Counted from the stretch's first letter, positions 16,782 to 24,903 are shown. The stretch: DNA of 64,000 nt from Pseudomonas lini (GCF_001042905.1 NZ_JYLB01000002.1:864493-928492), one strand, 5' to 3'. Notes: generated by a model from the letters alone, not told the origin. Made by a program: numbers and translations.

Positions 16782-19231
16782 ACCGACACCTCCAGGTTCT
16801 TCACGGGAATGACCTCGAATTCTTTTTTCAGCAGTGGCTGTTCGAGGCGTTCCTTCCAGGGGTCCTGTTCGAACGACAGGGAAAATTGCAGGCGATCGTT
16901 CAAGGCCTTGCGCCGCTCCGGGTCTTCCAGCACGGCTTTCTTGATGTGCTCCATGCCGACCCGTTGCAGGTAATGCACGGTGCGCTCGAGGTAGAAGGCT
17001 TCTTCGCGATACAGCTGCAGGAACGCGCCGTTGTATTCGCGCACTTCTTCGGCGGTTTTCAGTTTGACGAAGAACTCCGCGACTTCGGTTTTGATCCCGC
17101 CGTTGCCACCGATGTACATCTCCCAGCCGGAGTCCACGCCGATAATTCCGACGTCCTTGATCCCCGCTTCCGAGCAGTTGCGTGGGCAACCGGAGACGGC
17201 CAGTTTCACTTTATGCGGCGACCACATGTTGAACAGGTCGTGCTCAAGCTCGATGCCCAGTTGCGTGGAATTCTGGGTGCCGAAGCGGCAGAACTCGCTG
17301 CCGACGCAGGTTTTTACCGTGCGGATGGATTTGCCGTAGGCGTGGCCGGAGGGCATGTCCAGGTCTTTCCAGACGCCTGGCAGGTCCTGCTTTTTGATCC
17401 CCAGCAAGTCGATGCGCTGGCCGCCGGTGACCTTGACCATCGGCACGTTGTACTTGTCGGCCACGTCGGCAATGCGCCGCAGCTCTGAAGGATTGGTCAC
17501 ACCGCCCCACATCCGCGGGACTATAGAGTAAGTGCCGTCTTTCTGAATGTTGGCGTGGGCGCGTTCGTTGATCAGGCGCGATTGTGGATCGTCCTTGGCT
17601 TCGCCCGGCCAGGTGGAGATCAGGTAGTAGTTGAGCGCCGGACGGCACGTGGCGCAACCGTTCGGGGTGCGCCAGTTCAGGTAGCTCATGGTGCCGGCGA
17701 TGGTCAGCAGGTGCTGGTCGCGGATGGCTTGACGGATTTGCCCGTGATTGAGGTCGCTGCAACCGCAGATGGCTTTTTCGCTTTTCGGTTTGACGTCCGC
17801 TGCACCGCCCACGGTGTTGATCAGGATCTGCTCGACGAGGCCGGCGCAGGAACCGCAGGAGCTGGCGGCCTTGGTGTGTTTTTTCACGTCATCGACGCTG
17901 AACAGACCGTGTTCCTGGATGGCCTTGACGATGGTGCCTTTGCACACGCCGTTGCAACCGCAGACTTCGGCGGTGTCGGCCATGCTCATGGCTTTGTCCT
18001 GACCTTGATGTCCTACATCGCCCAAGGCGTTTTCGCCGAACATCAAGTGATCGCGGATCTCGCCGATGGCGTGGTTCTCACGGATCTGCCGGAAATACCA
18101 ACCGCCATCTGCCGTATCGCCGTACAGACAGGCGCCGACCAGCACGTCATCCTTGATCACCAGTTTTTTGTAGACCCCGCCGATCGGGTCGGAGAGGGTG
18201 ATGGTTTCGGTGCCTTCGCCGCCCATGAAGTCGCCGGCAGAAAACAGGTCGATGCCGGTGACTTTCAATTTGGTCGAAGTCACCGAACCCTTGTAGGTGG
18301 CGAAACCCAGTTGGGCGAGGTGGTTGGCGCATACCTTGGCCTGTTCGAACAGCGGCGCGACCAGACCGTAGGCGATACCACGGTGGCTGGCGCATTCGCC
18401 GATGGCGTAGACCCGAGGGTCGTAGGTTTGCATCGTGTCGTTGACCAGAATCCCGCGGTTGCACGGGATACCGGATTTTTCCGCGAGTTCGGTATTGGGG
18501 CGAATACCGGCGGCCATCACCACCAGATCGGCGGGGATGATGTCGCCGTTCTTGAACTGCACCGAGCCGACCCGGCCGTTGCCGGCATCGTGCAGAGCCT
18601 GGGTCTGTTCGCACAGGCGAAAGTGCAGGCCACGAGCTTCCAGGGCGGTTTGCAGGAGTTGACCGCTGGTTTTGTCCAGTTGCCGTTCCAGCAGCCATTC
18701 GCCGATGTGCACCACGGTGACGTGCATGCCGCGCAGCATCAGGCCATTGGCGGCTTCAAGACCCAGCAGACCGCCGCCGATGACCACGGCGTGCTTGTGG
18801 GTCTTGGCGGTGTCGATCATCGCCTGGGTGTCGGCAATATCGCGGTAGCCGATTACGCCCTGCAAAGTATTACCTGGGATCGGCAGGATGAACGGGGTCG
18901 AACCGGTGGCAATCAGCAGACGGTCGTATTCGGCCTCGGTGCCGTCCTCGGCGATGACCCGACGTTTGACCCGGTCGATCTCCACCACTTTGCGGTTGAG
19001 CAGCAGCTTGATGTTGTTTTCCAGGTACCAGTCCAGATCGTTGAGCACGATCTCTTCGAACGTCTGTTCGCCGGCCAGTACAGGCGACAGGAGGATGCGG
19101 TTGTAGTTGGTATGGGGTTCGGCGCCGAAGACCGTGATGTCGTACAGCTCATTACTCAGCTTGAGCAGTTCTTCCAGGGTACGAACCCCGGCCATGCCGT
19201 TGCCGATCATCACTAGTTTTAGTTTTTTCAT
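16778..19231 (-). CDS. nirB: NADH-dependent nitrite reductase large subunit NirB
   Basis: This 817-residue subunit carries out the six-electron reduction of nitrite to ammonium. Domains in order: FAD/NADH pyridine nucleotide-disulphide oxidoreductase (1-400, GNGMAGVRTLEELL and VIGGGLLGLEAANGL), two BFD-like 2Fe-2S segments (CGCNGVCKG ... CGSC near 420-475 and CGCSDLNHG ... CATC near 487-530), and the siroheme/4Fe-4S reductase domain with CVGSEFCRFGTQ and SGCPRNCSEAG (about 635-690). The start at 19231 is well supported by the N-terminus. The upstream leader carries a sigma-54 type promoter, an ANTAR-type double hairpin and a terminator, indicating NtrC- and NasT-dependent expression. Confidence 0.97.
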   Translation of the reverse strand: MKKLKLVMIGNGMAGVRTLEELLKLSNELYDITVFGAEPHTNYNRILLSPVLAGEQTFEEIVLNDLDWYLENNIKLLLNRKVVEIDRVKRRVIAEDGTEAEYDRLLIATGSTPFILPIPGNTLQGVIGYRDIADTQAMIDTAKTHKHAVVIGGGLLGLEAANGLMLRGMHVTVVHIGEWLLERQLDKTSGQLLQTALEARGLHFRLCEQTQALHDAGNGRVGSVQFKNGDIIPADLVVMAAGIRPNTELAEKSGIPCNRGILVNDTMQTYDPRVYAIGECASHRGIAYGLVAPLFEQAKVCANHLAQLGFATYKGSVTSTKLKVTGIDLFSAGDFMGGEGTETITLSDPIGGVYKKLVIKDDVLVGACLYGDTADGGWYFRQIRENHAIGEIRDHLMFGENALGDVGHQGQDKAMSMADTAEVCGCNGVCKGTIVKAIQEHGLFSVDDVKKHTKAASSCGSCAGLVEQILINTVGGAADVKPKSEKAICGCSDLNHGQIRQAIRDQHLLTIAGTMSYLNWRTPNGCATCRPALNYYLISTWPGEAKDDPQSRLINERAHANIQKDGTYSIVPRMWGGVTNPSELRRIADVADKYNVPMVKVTGGQRIDLLGIKKQDLPGVWKDLDMPSGHAYGKSIRTVKTCVGSEFCRFGTQNSTQLGIELEHDLFNMWSPHKVKLAVSGCPRNCSEAGIKDVGIIGVDSGWEMYIGGNGGIKTEVAEFFVKLKTAEEVREYNGAFLQLYREEAFYLERTVHYLQRVGMEHIKKAVLEDPERRKALNDRLQFSLSFEQDPWKERLEQPLLKKEFEVIPVKNLEVSV

Positions 19232-19303
19232 CAGGTTCTCCGGGGAGCTCGGGCCTGCCTCATCAGGGCATTCAGGCCTTGCTCGACAAAATTTTGCGCA
19301 AAC

Positions 19304-19341
19304 AAAAAAAGGCGTCCCGCTAGTTAACTAGCGAGGACGCC
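19304..19341 (-). terminator. Leader terminator (attenuator) of the nirB operon
   Basis: On the minus strand GGCGTCCTCGCTAG pairs with CTAGCGGGACGCC around a TTAA loop, followed by seven T residues. It lies 70 bp before the nirB start codon, downstream of the promoter, so it must be bypassed for expression. Confidence 0.88.
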
Positions 19342-19352
19342 TTTGTCCTTGT

Positions 19353-19390
19353 CCCGTTCTCTCGGGCAGCGCAGCCTTCTACGTTGAAGG
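19353..19390 (-). promoter_or_regulatory. ANTAR-type dual hexaloop RNA motif, nirB leader
   Basis: On the minus strand the first hairpin is CCTTC-AACGTA-GAAGG (19390-19375) and the second is CCCG-AGAGAA-CGGG (19366-19353). Both six-base loops have A at position 1 and G at position 4, the rule described for RNA targets of ANTAR antiterminators such as NasT. The attenuator follows 11 nt later. Confidence 0.85.
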
Positions 19391-19417
19391 TTGGGCTTTA
19401 TGTATGTTGGGAAAGGT

Positions 19418-19436
19418 AATGCAGTGGTTGTGCCAA
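19418..19436 (-). promoter_or_regulatory. Sigma-54 type promoter of nirB
   Basis: On the minus strand TTGGCAC (GG at 19434-19433) and CTGC (GC at 19422-19421) give the invariant GG-N10-GC spacing. The predicted start, near 19409, falls just before the first hexaloop hairpin. An isolated TGCACC half-site at 19490-19495 could belong to an NtrC site, but no full palindrome was found. Confidence 0.75.
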
Positions 19437-19529
19437 GTCGCACAAATGCCGAATTTATGGGTTCTCATCATGGGAGAAGGGTGTTTGCGTGCACCGGTTA
19501 AAGGCGCGACGCCCGGTTTTGAAGCAGAA

Positions 19530-19615
19530 AGATCAAAAGATCGCAGGCTGCGCCAGCTCCTACAGGAGATCGTGGGCACCCGTAGGAGCTGGCGCAGCCT
19601 GCGATCTTTTGATCT
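19530..19615. repeat. REP doublet (GTAGGAGCTGGCGCAGCC type)
   Basis: Two inverted arms, GATCAAAAGATCGCAGGCTG ... and ... GCGATCTTTTGATC, with a 17-bp centre. It belongs to the same family as the repeat at 1843 and lies just downstream of the kinase gene stop, upstream of the nirB promoter. Confidence 0.88.
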
Positions 19616-19620
19616 TCTGG

Positions 19621-21291
19621 TCAGTTATGAAAGAGTAAAAACAGCAGCACCAGATTCACCAGCAACGACACCAGCGCCAACGTCCGCCAGACTTTCAGCG
19701 GTTCGCGCTCCAGCAACGGTCTGGGGCGTACGCTCAAACTGCGTCGTTCTCCCTGTTCCAGTAGCAACAACCATTCTTCCGCCGTTTCAAAACGCTGATC
19801 CGGAGCCGCCGCCACCGCGCGCTCCAGACTTTGCGCAATCCATTCCGGCAGGTCGGGCCGGTAGCGACTGGCGCTGACAGGCACACCAAACCGGGGGCGC
19901 TGGAACGCTTCGATTTCGCCGTAGGGATAATGCCCGGTCAGCAGGTAATACAAGGTCACGCCGACCGCATACAAATCCTGTTGTGGTGTAGGAGGATCAC
20001 CTCGAAAGGCTTCCGGCGCGATATAGCTGGGCGTTCCGGGCAGGGCGCAAGCTTGATCTTCGGACAGCCCGGGGCAGTAGGCGAGGCCGAAGTCCAGCAG
20101 GCGCAGCTCACCGTCGTCCCCTAGCAGCAGGTTCTCCGGTTTGATATCGCGATGCAGAATCTGCCGTCGATGCAATATGCCGATGGCCCGCAGCAAGCGT
20201 TCGGCCAGGTCCAGCCATTGAGCCAATGGCAGCGTTGCGACACGCTCATGCAGCTCAGCCAAGGTCGACCCGGAATATTCACGCATCACGTAGTACAAAT
20301 GCTGACGCTGACTGGCGGCATGGACTTCAGGAAAATGCCGCCCGGCCACACGCTTGAGAAACCATTCCTCCGACAACAACGCCTGCCCGGCCTGATGATC
20401 GTCACGCAGCGCACCGGGCAAGGTTTTCAGCAGCCAGGGCTGTTGTTGTCCGTCGCGCACCCGATAGAGCAGTGATTGCTGGCTCTGGCCGAGGATCCCT
20501 TCGACCTGCCAGCCTTCGAAAGTCTGGCCCGGCTTCAGCGCAGGCGGGAGTGGCCATTGCTGCAGATGAATCAGCGCATCGCCAATGCTGGTTTCACCGA
20601 GGGCATCGACCCGCACCAGCAGGGCGCTGGCGTTGTCCTGACTGCCGGCCAGGTGCGCGGCGCTGACCAGGGTCTGCGCGGCACTGTTCAGGTCAGGTTG
20701 ATCGCGCAAAATGCCTGCAATGGCGGTGTCGCCCAGCACGGCCCAGATGCCGTCGCTGAGCAGCACGAAACTCTCGTTCAGGCGCAGTTCGCCATCGAGA
20801 AAGTCCAGCACCAGGTGTTGATCCAGCCCCAAGGCCCGTTTGAGCACATGCTGCATGCCCGGTTGGTCCCAGACGTGATCCTCGCTCACCCGTTGCAGCG
20901 TGTCGGCGTGCCAGCGATAAACCCGGCAATCGCCGACATGCGCCAGGGTGAAACGCCGGCCGCGCATCACCAAGGCACTGACGGTGGTCAGCAGCGGTTG
21001 CCCGCCGCCGTTAGCCTGCAACCAGCGATTTTGCGCCAGTAGCAGACGGTCCAATGCCTGGGCGACGCCCCAGGTTTCCGGGGTGGCGTAGTAGTCCAGC
21101 GCCAAGGCCTGCAAGGTTGAACGGGCCGCAAGACCGCCATCGGCGCATTGGCTGACGCCGTCGGCGATGGCGAACAGGTAACCCTTGCTTGCCGCCAGCG
21201 CCGGGGCCGGAGTGACCAGGCGCAGAGCGTCCTGGTTCTCCTCGCGGGGGCCGATAGCGCTGTGTTCGGCGAAGCTCAGTTGCAGGCTCAT
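19621..21291 (-). CDS. Bifunctional PP2C phosphatase / Ser-Thr protein kinase
   Basis: This 556-residue protein has two opposing enzymes. Residues 1-235 are a PP2C-type phosphatase (IADGVS, LAHVGDCRVYRW, LLSDGIW and DNASALLVRV motifs). Residues 258-515 are a Hanks-type kinase with HRDIKPEN, LDFGLA and APE motifs and a lysine in WLLKTL; the glycine-rich loop is degenerate (ILGQSQQS). A single membrane helix at about 531-553 ends the protein, so both domains face the cytoplasm with a C-terminal anchor. It starts 7 bp after nasA and is almost certainly co-transcribed with it. A function in nitrate uptake or assimilation is inferred from position only; the substrate is unknown. Confidence 0.9.
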   Translation of the reverse strand: MSLQLSFAEHSAIGPREENQDALRLVTPAPALAASKGYLFAIADGVSQCADGGLAARSTLQALALDYYATPETWGVAQALDRLLLAQNRWLQANGGGQPLLTTVSALVMRGRRFTLAHVGDCRVYRWHADTLQRVSEDHVWDQPGMQHVLKRALGLDQHLVLDFLDGELRLNESFVLLSDGIWAVLGDTAIAGILRDQPDLNSAAQTLVSAAHLAGSQDNASALLVRVDALGETSIGDALIHLQQWPLPPALKPGQTFEGWQVEGILGQSQQSLLYRVRDGQQQPWLLKTLPGALRDDHQAGQALLSEEWFLKRVAGRHFPEVHAASQRQHLYYVMREYSGSTLAELHERVATLPLAQWLDLAERLLRAIGILHRRQILHRDIKPENLLLGDDGELRLLDFGLAYCPGLSEDQACALPGTPSYIAPEAFRGDPPTPQQDLYAVGVTLYYLLTGHYPYGEIEAFQRPRFGVPVSASRYRPDLPEWIAQSLERAVAAAPDQRFETAEEWLLLLEQGERRSLSVRPRPLLEREPLKVWRTLALVSLLVNLVLLFLLFHN

Positions 21292-21298
21292 TCAGTCC

Positions 21299-22510
21299 TC
21301 ACACCCGTGCTGCGGTGACGGCTGCCGAACCCCAAGTGGTTCTCCAGCGACGTTTCACACCGTGCAGACCGAACCAGGCAAGTACACCGAGGCTTGCGAA
21401 CAACCACAACGCCAGCTGATAGCTGCCGGTGCTTTGCTTGATCGCGCCCATGCCGGCTGCCAGTGCGAAGCCACCGATGCCGCCGGCCATGCCGATCAAC
21501 CCGGTCATTACACCGATCTCCCGACGAAAACGCTGCGGGACCAACTGGAATACCGCACCGTTGCCTGCACCCAAACCGAGCATGGTGCAGACGAAAAGCG
21601 CCAACGCGGCGTAGGAACTCGGCAGATTGAAACCCACTGTCGCAATGCAGATCGCTGCCACGGTGTACATCGCCAGCAAGGTGCGAATCCCGCCGAAGCG
21701 GTCCGCCAGTGCGCCGCCCAACGGGCGCATCAGGCTGCCACCGAACACACAAGCAGCAGTGTAGTAGCCGGCAGTCACCGGGCTCAGGCCGTATTGGTCG
21801 TTGAAGTAGCCAGGCAGGGCGCTGGCCAGACCGATGAAGCCACCGAAGGTCACGCTGTAGAAAAACATGAACCACCAGCTGTCGCGGTCACCCAGGGCCT
21901 TGAAATAGTCAGACACGGACTTGGGTTTCGGGCGCTCGGGTGCATTTTTGGCCAGCCAGGCGAAGACGATCAAGGTCAGGATCAGCGGGATCAGGGCGAA
22001 GCCGAACACGTTGCTCCAGCCAAATGCAGCGGCCAGTACCGGGGCGATCAGGGCCGCGAGCACGGTGCCCGAGTTACCGGCACCGGCGATGCCCATGGCT
22101 TTGCCTTGGTGCTGGGGCGGATACCATTGCGAGGCCAATGGCAGGGCGACGGCGAAGGACGCACCGGCCATGCCGAGGAACAGGCCCAGCAACAGCGCTT
22201 GCTCGTAACTGTGAATGCCGACTTTCCAGGCGACGAACAGGGCGCAGATGACGATCACCTGGCCGATTATCCCGGCGGTTTTTGGCGACAGGCGATCAGC
22301 CAGCAGGCCCATCGCAAAGCGTAATACGGCGCCGGCCAGAATCGGCGTGGCCACCATCAGCCCGCGTTGTTGGGTGGTCAGCTGCAGGTCAGCGGCGATC
22401 TGCACCGCCATTGGGCCGAGCAGGTACCAGACCATGAAGCTCAGATCGAAATAGAGAAAGGCTGCGAACAGGGTCGGGGTATGGCCGGATTTCCAGAAGC
22501 TTGAATTCAT
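21299..22510 (-). CDS. nasA: Nitrate/nitrite transporter, MFS NarK/NasA type
   Basis: This 403-residue inner-membrane permease has about 12 TM helices and the nitrate-nitrite porter signatures GMAGASFAVALPLASQWYP (residues about 113-131) and GAGNSGTVLAAL (about 141-152), plus the matching second-half motif GLGAGNGAVFQLVPQRF. It brings nitrate in for assimilation. Its own sigma-54 type promoter and ANTAR leader lie upstream. The kinase/phosphatase gene follows at once. Confidence 0.95.
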   Translation of the reverse strand: MNSSFWKSGHTPTLFAAFLYFDLSFMVWYLLGPMAVQIAADLQLTTQQRGLMVATPILAGAVLRFAMGLLADRLSPKTAGIIGQVIVICALFVAWKVGIHSYEQALLLGLFLGMAGASFAVALPLASQWYPPQHQGKAMGIAGAGNSGTVLAALIAPVLAAAFGWSNVFGFALIPLILTLIVFAWLAKNAPERPKPKSVSDYFKALGDRDSWWFMFFYSVTFGGFIGLASALPGYFNDQYGLSPVTAGYYTAACVFGGSLMRPLGGALADRFGGIRTLLAMYTVAAICIATVGFNLPSSYAALALFVCTMLGLGAGNGAVFQLVPQRFRREIGVMTGLIGMAGGIGGFALAAGMGAIKQSTGSYQLALWLFASLGVLAWFGLHGVKRRWRTTWGSAAVTAARV

Positions 22511-22585
22511 CGCGCACCTCAGCTGTCAGGCGTATCAAGAAGGAGTCATGAGCTTGCAGGTGGGCGCCGCTATGGCCGCACCACC

Positions 22586-22620
22586 GGCCCCGGTCTCTGG
22601 GGCCAAAACGGAAAAACGCC
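22586..22620 (-). terminator. Candidate attenuator in the nasA leader
   Basis: On the minus strand a GC-rich segment (CGCCCCCC ... CGGGTAGCGGCG, 22647-22619) can fold imperfectly and is followed by T5 and T4 runs. A strong GGCCCC/GGGGCC hairpin (22604-22586) comes next. The termination stem is weaker than the one before nirB, so the exact structure is uncertain. Confidence 0.45.
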
Positions 22621-22656
22621 GCTACCCGATCCGCCAAGGGGGGCGAATGAGGTGAG

Positions 22657-22697
22657 CGACGTCTTTGTCGTAGGTGGGGCAACCGCCGTTGGTTACC
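22657..22697 (-). promoter_or_regulatory. ANTAR-type dual hexaloop RNA motif, nasA leader
   Basis: On the minus strand GGTAACC-AACGGC-GGTTGCC (22697-22678, one G-T pair) is followed by CGAC-AAAGAC-GTCG (22670-22657). Both loops are six bases with A at position 1 and G at position 4. This matches the nirB leader in architecture though not in sequence. Confidence 0.85.
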
Positions 22698-22710
22698 TTG
22701 CAGTGATTTA

Positions 22711-22730
22711 CTTAGCGAGATTTGTGCCAA
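22711..22730 (-). promoter_or_regulatory. Sigma-54 type promoter of nasA
   Basis: On the minus strand TTGGCAC (GG at 22728-22727) and CGCTA (GC at 22716-22715) keep GG-N10-GC spacing. The expected start, near 22703, lies only a few bases before the first hexaloop hairpin. Confidence 0.72.
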
Positions 22731-22754
22731 CACGTGAGATCGGAGTTGTGGCCA

Positions 22755-22845
22755 TTCGCGGGCAAGCCTCGCTCCTACAGGTTTTGTGGTGAATCCAGAT
22801 GTTGTAAACGACACAACACCTGTAGGAGCGAGGCTTGCCCGCGAA
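22755..22845. repeat. REP doublet (CGGGCAAGCCTCGCTCCTACAG type)
   Basis: Inverted arms TTCGCGGGCAAGCCTCGC ... and ... GCGAGGCTTGCCCGCGAA surround a spacer that resembles the spacer of the doublet at 59401 in the opposite orientation. It lies between nasT and the nasA promoter and may separate the two units. Confidence 0.9.
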
Positions 22846-22871
22846 GGCGTCAGCACAGGCTCCGCAAGACT

Positions 22872-23447
22872 TCAGCCAAGCAACTCACTCATGGCAATAA
22901 TCTGCTCCGCCACCTGGATCAGCTTCTGCTGGCGGCTCATGGCCTGGCGGCGCATCAGGGTGTAGGCCTCTTCTTCGTTGCAGTCCTTCATCTTCATCAG
23001 CAGCCCCTTGGCCAGCTCGATGCGCTTGCGCTCGGCCAGTTGCTGGTCGCGGGCGTGCAGTTGCGCGCGCAGGGCCTGGTCGCTTTCAAAGCGCGCCATG
23101 GCCACGTCGAGAATCGGCTGCAAGCGTTGTGCGTGAATGCCTTCGACGATGTAGGCACTGACGCCGGACTTGATCGCGCGGCGCATCACGTCGGGATCGT
23201 GCTCGTCGGTGAACATCACAATCGGCCGTGGTTGGTCACGGGTCACCAGCACCACTTGCTCCATCACATCGCGGCTCGGTGACTCGGTATCGATCAGGAT
23301 CACGTCCGGACGCACCGTTTCGACGCGCGCGGGCAGGTCAATGGTCAGGCCGGACTCGTCGATGACCTCGAACCCGGCTTCGGTCAGGGCCGCCTTCAGA
23401 CGCCCGACTTTTTTCGCAGTGTCATTGATCAGCAGGATACGCAACAT
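22872..23447 (-). CDS. nasT: Nitrate-responsive ANTAR antiterminator NasT
   Basis: This 191-residue protein has a receiver-like domain (1-120, with Asp53 in the phospho-acceptor position) and a C-terminal ANTAR RNA-binding domain (about 130-188, ELAKGLLMKMKDCNEEEAYTLMRRQAMSRQQKL). In known systems NasT is held inactive by NasS and is released when nitrate binds NasS, with no need for phosphorylation. Released NasT binds hexaloop leader RNA and prevents termination. The three matching leaders in this window (nirB, nasA, nasS) are its likely targets. It starts 15 bp after nasS ends. Confidence 0.96.
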   Translation of the reverse strand: MLRILLINDTAKKVGRLKAALTEAGFEVIDESGLTIDLPARVETVRPDVILIDTESPSRDVMEQVVLVTRDQPRPIVMFTDEHDPDVMRRAIKSGVSAYIVEGIHAQRLQPILDVAMARFESDQALRAQLHARDQQLAERKRIELAKGLLMKMKDCNEEEAYTLMRRQAMSRQQKLIQVAEQIIAMSELLG

Positions 23448-23462
23448 ATTCGCAGGCTCCTG

Positions 23463-24674
23463 TCAGCGGCTGGCGAGAAGGGGAGCGCTGTCGCTCATGG
23501 CGTGCAGCGTGAAGCTGCGGGCATAGCCGGCCGGGTCCGAACCGTCCCAGACTTTGCCGTCGATCAATTGACTGCTGCGCATTTCCTGACTCCGGGTGGG
23601 CACACCGACAGCAGTGGCGGCCTCACGGTATAAGTCTAGTTGCTGGACCTGACGGGCCACGCCGAGGTAATCCGGGTCATCACGCAACAAACCCCAGCGC
23701 CGGAACTGGGTCATGAACCACATACCGTCGGACAAATACGGCAGATTGACCTCACCACCACCGTGGAAACGCATGGCGTGCGGGTCTTGCCAGCGATTAC
23801 CCAAGCCGTCGGCGTAGTCACCGAGCAAGCGCGGTTCGATGCAATCGAGCGGTGCATCCAGATACTCGGGTGCACTCAACAGTTGCGCGGTGCTGCGGCG
23901 ATTTTCGTGGCTGGCTTCGATGAATCGGCTGGCCTCGAGGATCGCCATCACCAATGCCCGTGCGGTATTGGGGTATTGCTCAACGAAGGCGCGGGTGCAG
24001 CCGAGGACTTTTTCCGGGTGATCGGGCCAGAGGGTCTGGCTGGTGGCCATGGTAAACCCGAGATTTTGCTGCACCGCACTGGCCGCCCATGGCTCGCCGA
24101 CGCAGAAGCCGTCGATGCGCCCGGCTTGCAGGTGTGCGACCATTTGCGGCGGCGGGACCACCACGCTGTCGACATCCTGCAACGGATGAATACCCTGGCT
24201 CGCGAGCCAGTAATACAGCCACATGGCGTGGGTGCCCGTAGGAAATGTCTGGGCGAAGGTCAGTTTTGGGCGACTTTGGTGCACATGCCGGTCCAGTGCT
24301 TCAGGACTGGTCACGCCCAGGGCCTGCAAGCCGTGGGAGAGGTTGATGCTCTGGCCGTTCTGATTCAGGCCCATGAGCACGGCCATATCGGTGGAGGCTA
24401 TGCCGCCGATGCCCAGGTGCACGGCGTAAATCAGGCCGTACAGGCTGTGGGCGGCGTCCAGTTCGCCGCTGACCAGTTTGTCCCGCAGGTTGGCCCACGA
24501 TGATTGGCGCTTGAGGTTCAGGGTCAGGCCATAGGGTTGGGCGAAGCCCTGAGTGGCGGCAACCACCACTGAGGCGCAGTCGCTCAGGGCCATGAAGCCG
24601 AGGTTGATTGCGGTTTTTTCCGGGGCATCGCTGCCATTGACCCAGGCCAGTGGGCCGGCTGATGGTTCGTTCAT
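23463..24674 (-). CDS. nasS: Nitrate sensor NasS
   Basis: This 403-residue protein resembles the nitrate-binding protein NrtA (SBP of nitrate/taurine transporters) but has no signal peptide, which fits a cytoplasmic sensor. Segments such as LKRQSSWANLRDKLVSGELDAAH and FPTGTHAMWLYYWLASQGIHP are typical of NrtA-like nitrate binders. It forms a complex with NasT and releases it on binding nitrate. An in-frame start lies 132 bp upstream, but that sequence crosses the terminator at 24691-24744, so ATG 24674 with a GGAAGGTG site is chosen. nasT is co-transcribed. Confidence 0.95.
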   Translation of the reverse strand: MNEPSAGPLAWVNGSDAPEKTAINLGFMALSDCASVVVAATQGFAQPYGLTLNLKRQSSWANLRDKLVSGELDAAHSLYGLIYAVHLGIGGIASTDMAVLMGLNQNGQSINLSHGLQALGVTSPEALDRHVHQSRPKLTFAQTFPTGTHAMWLYYWLASQGIHPLQDVDSVVVPPPQMVAHLQAGRIDGFCVGEPWAASAVQQNLGFTMATSQTLWPDHPEKVLGCTRAFVEQYPNTARALVMAILEASRFIEASHENRRSTAQLLSAPEYLDAPLDCIEPRLLGDYADGLGNRWQDPHAMRFHGGGEVNLPYLSDGMWFMTQFRRWGLLRDDPDYLGVARQVQQLDLYREAATAVGVPTRSQEMRSSQLIDGKVWDGSDPAGYARSFTLHAMSDSAPLLASR

Positions 24675-24690
24675 CGATTTCGCACCTTCC

Positions 24691-24744
24691 AAAAAAAAGC
24701 GTCGTCCCAAGGCCTTTGCGTGGGCAAAGCCGGGTGACGACGCC
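24691..24744 (-). terminator. Leader terminator (attenuator) before nasS
   Basis: On the minus strand GCGTCGT pairs with ACGACGC, with an inner GGCTTTGC/GCAAAGGCC hairpin, followed by eight T residues ending 17 bp before the nasS ATG. It lies inside the transcript, so it would silence nasS-nasT unless bypassed. Confidence 0.82.
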
Positions 24745-24755
24745 ATTGTCCTTCC

Positions 24756-24779
24756 ACTCATCCCGCCGTTGGCATGAGT
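24756..24779 (-). promoter_or_regulatory. ANTAR-type hexaloop hairpin before nasS
   Basis: On the minus strand ACTCAT and ATGAGT, plus two more C-G pairs, close the loop AACGGC, identical to the first loop of the nasA leader (A at 1, G at 4). I see no clear second hexaloop before the terminator, which differs from the nirB and nasA leaders. Confidence 0.65.
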
Positions 24780-24796
24780 GCTGATGCCTGTGACGG

Positions 24797-24812
24797 TGCA
24801 AGGCATATGCCA
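24797..24812 (-). promoter_or_regulatory. Sigma-54 type promoter of nasS-nasT
   Basis: On the minus strand TGGCA (GG at 24811-24810) and TTGCA (GC at 24799-24798) give TGGCA-N6-TTGCA with GG-N10-GC spacing. The expected start, near 24786, lies just ahead of the hexaloop hairpin. Confidence 0.72.
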
Positions 24813-24903
24813 TCGCTGGCTGATTTTGTTGCGCGCCTCGCCTGTGGACCCGATGCGCGGCTATAATCGCCGCCTCTCATCGCCAACCGAGTCAAGCCTG
24901 CCC

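Noticed and set aside
16782..17189. An N-terminal extension of nirD inside nirB
   Set aside because: The extension is the shadow of nirB; the ATG at 16781 gives the family length and the normal ATGA overlap.
19486..19497. A possible full NtrC site upstream of the nirB promoter
   Set aside because: Only one TGCACC half-site is present; the rest does not fit the NtrC palindrome, so it is mentioned only as a half-site.
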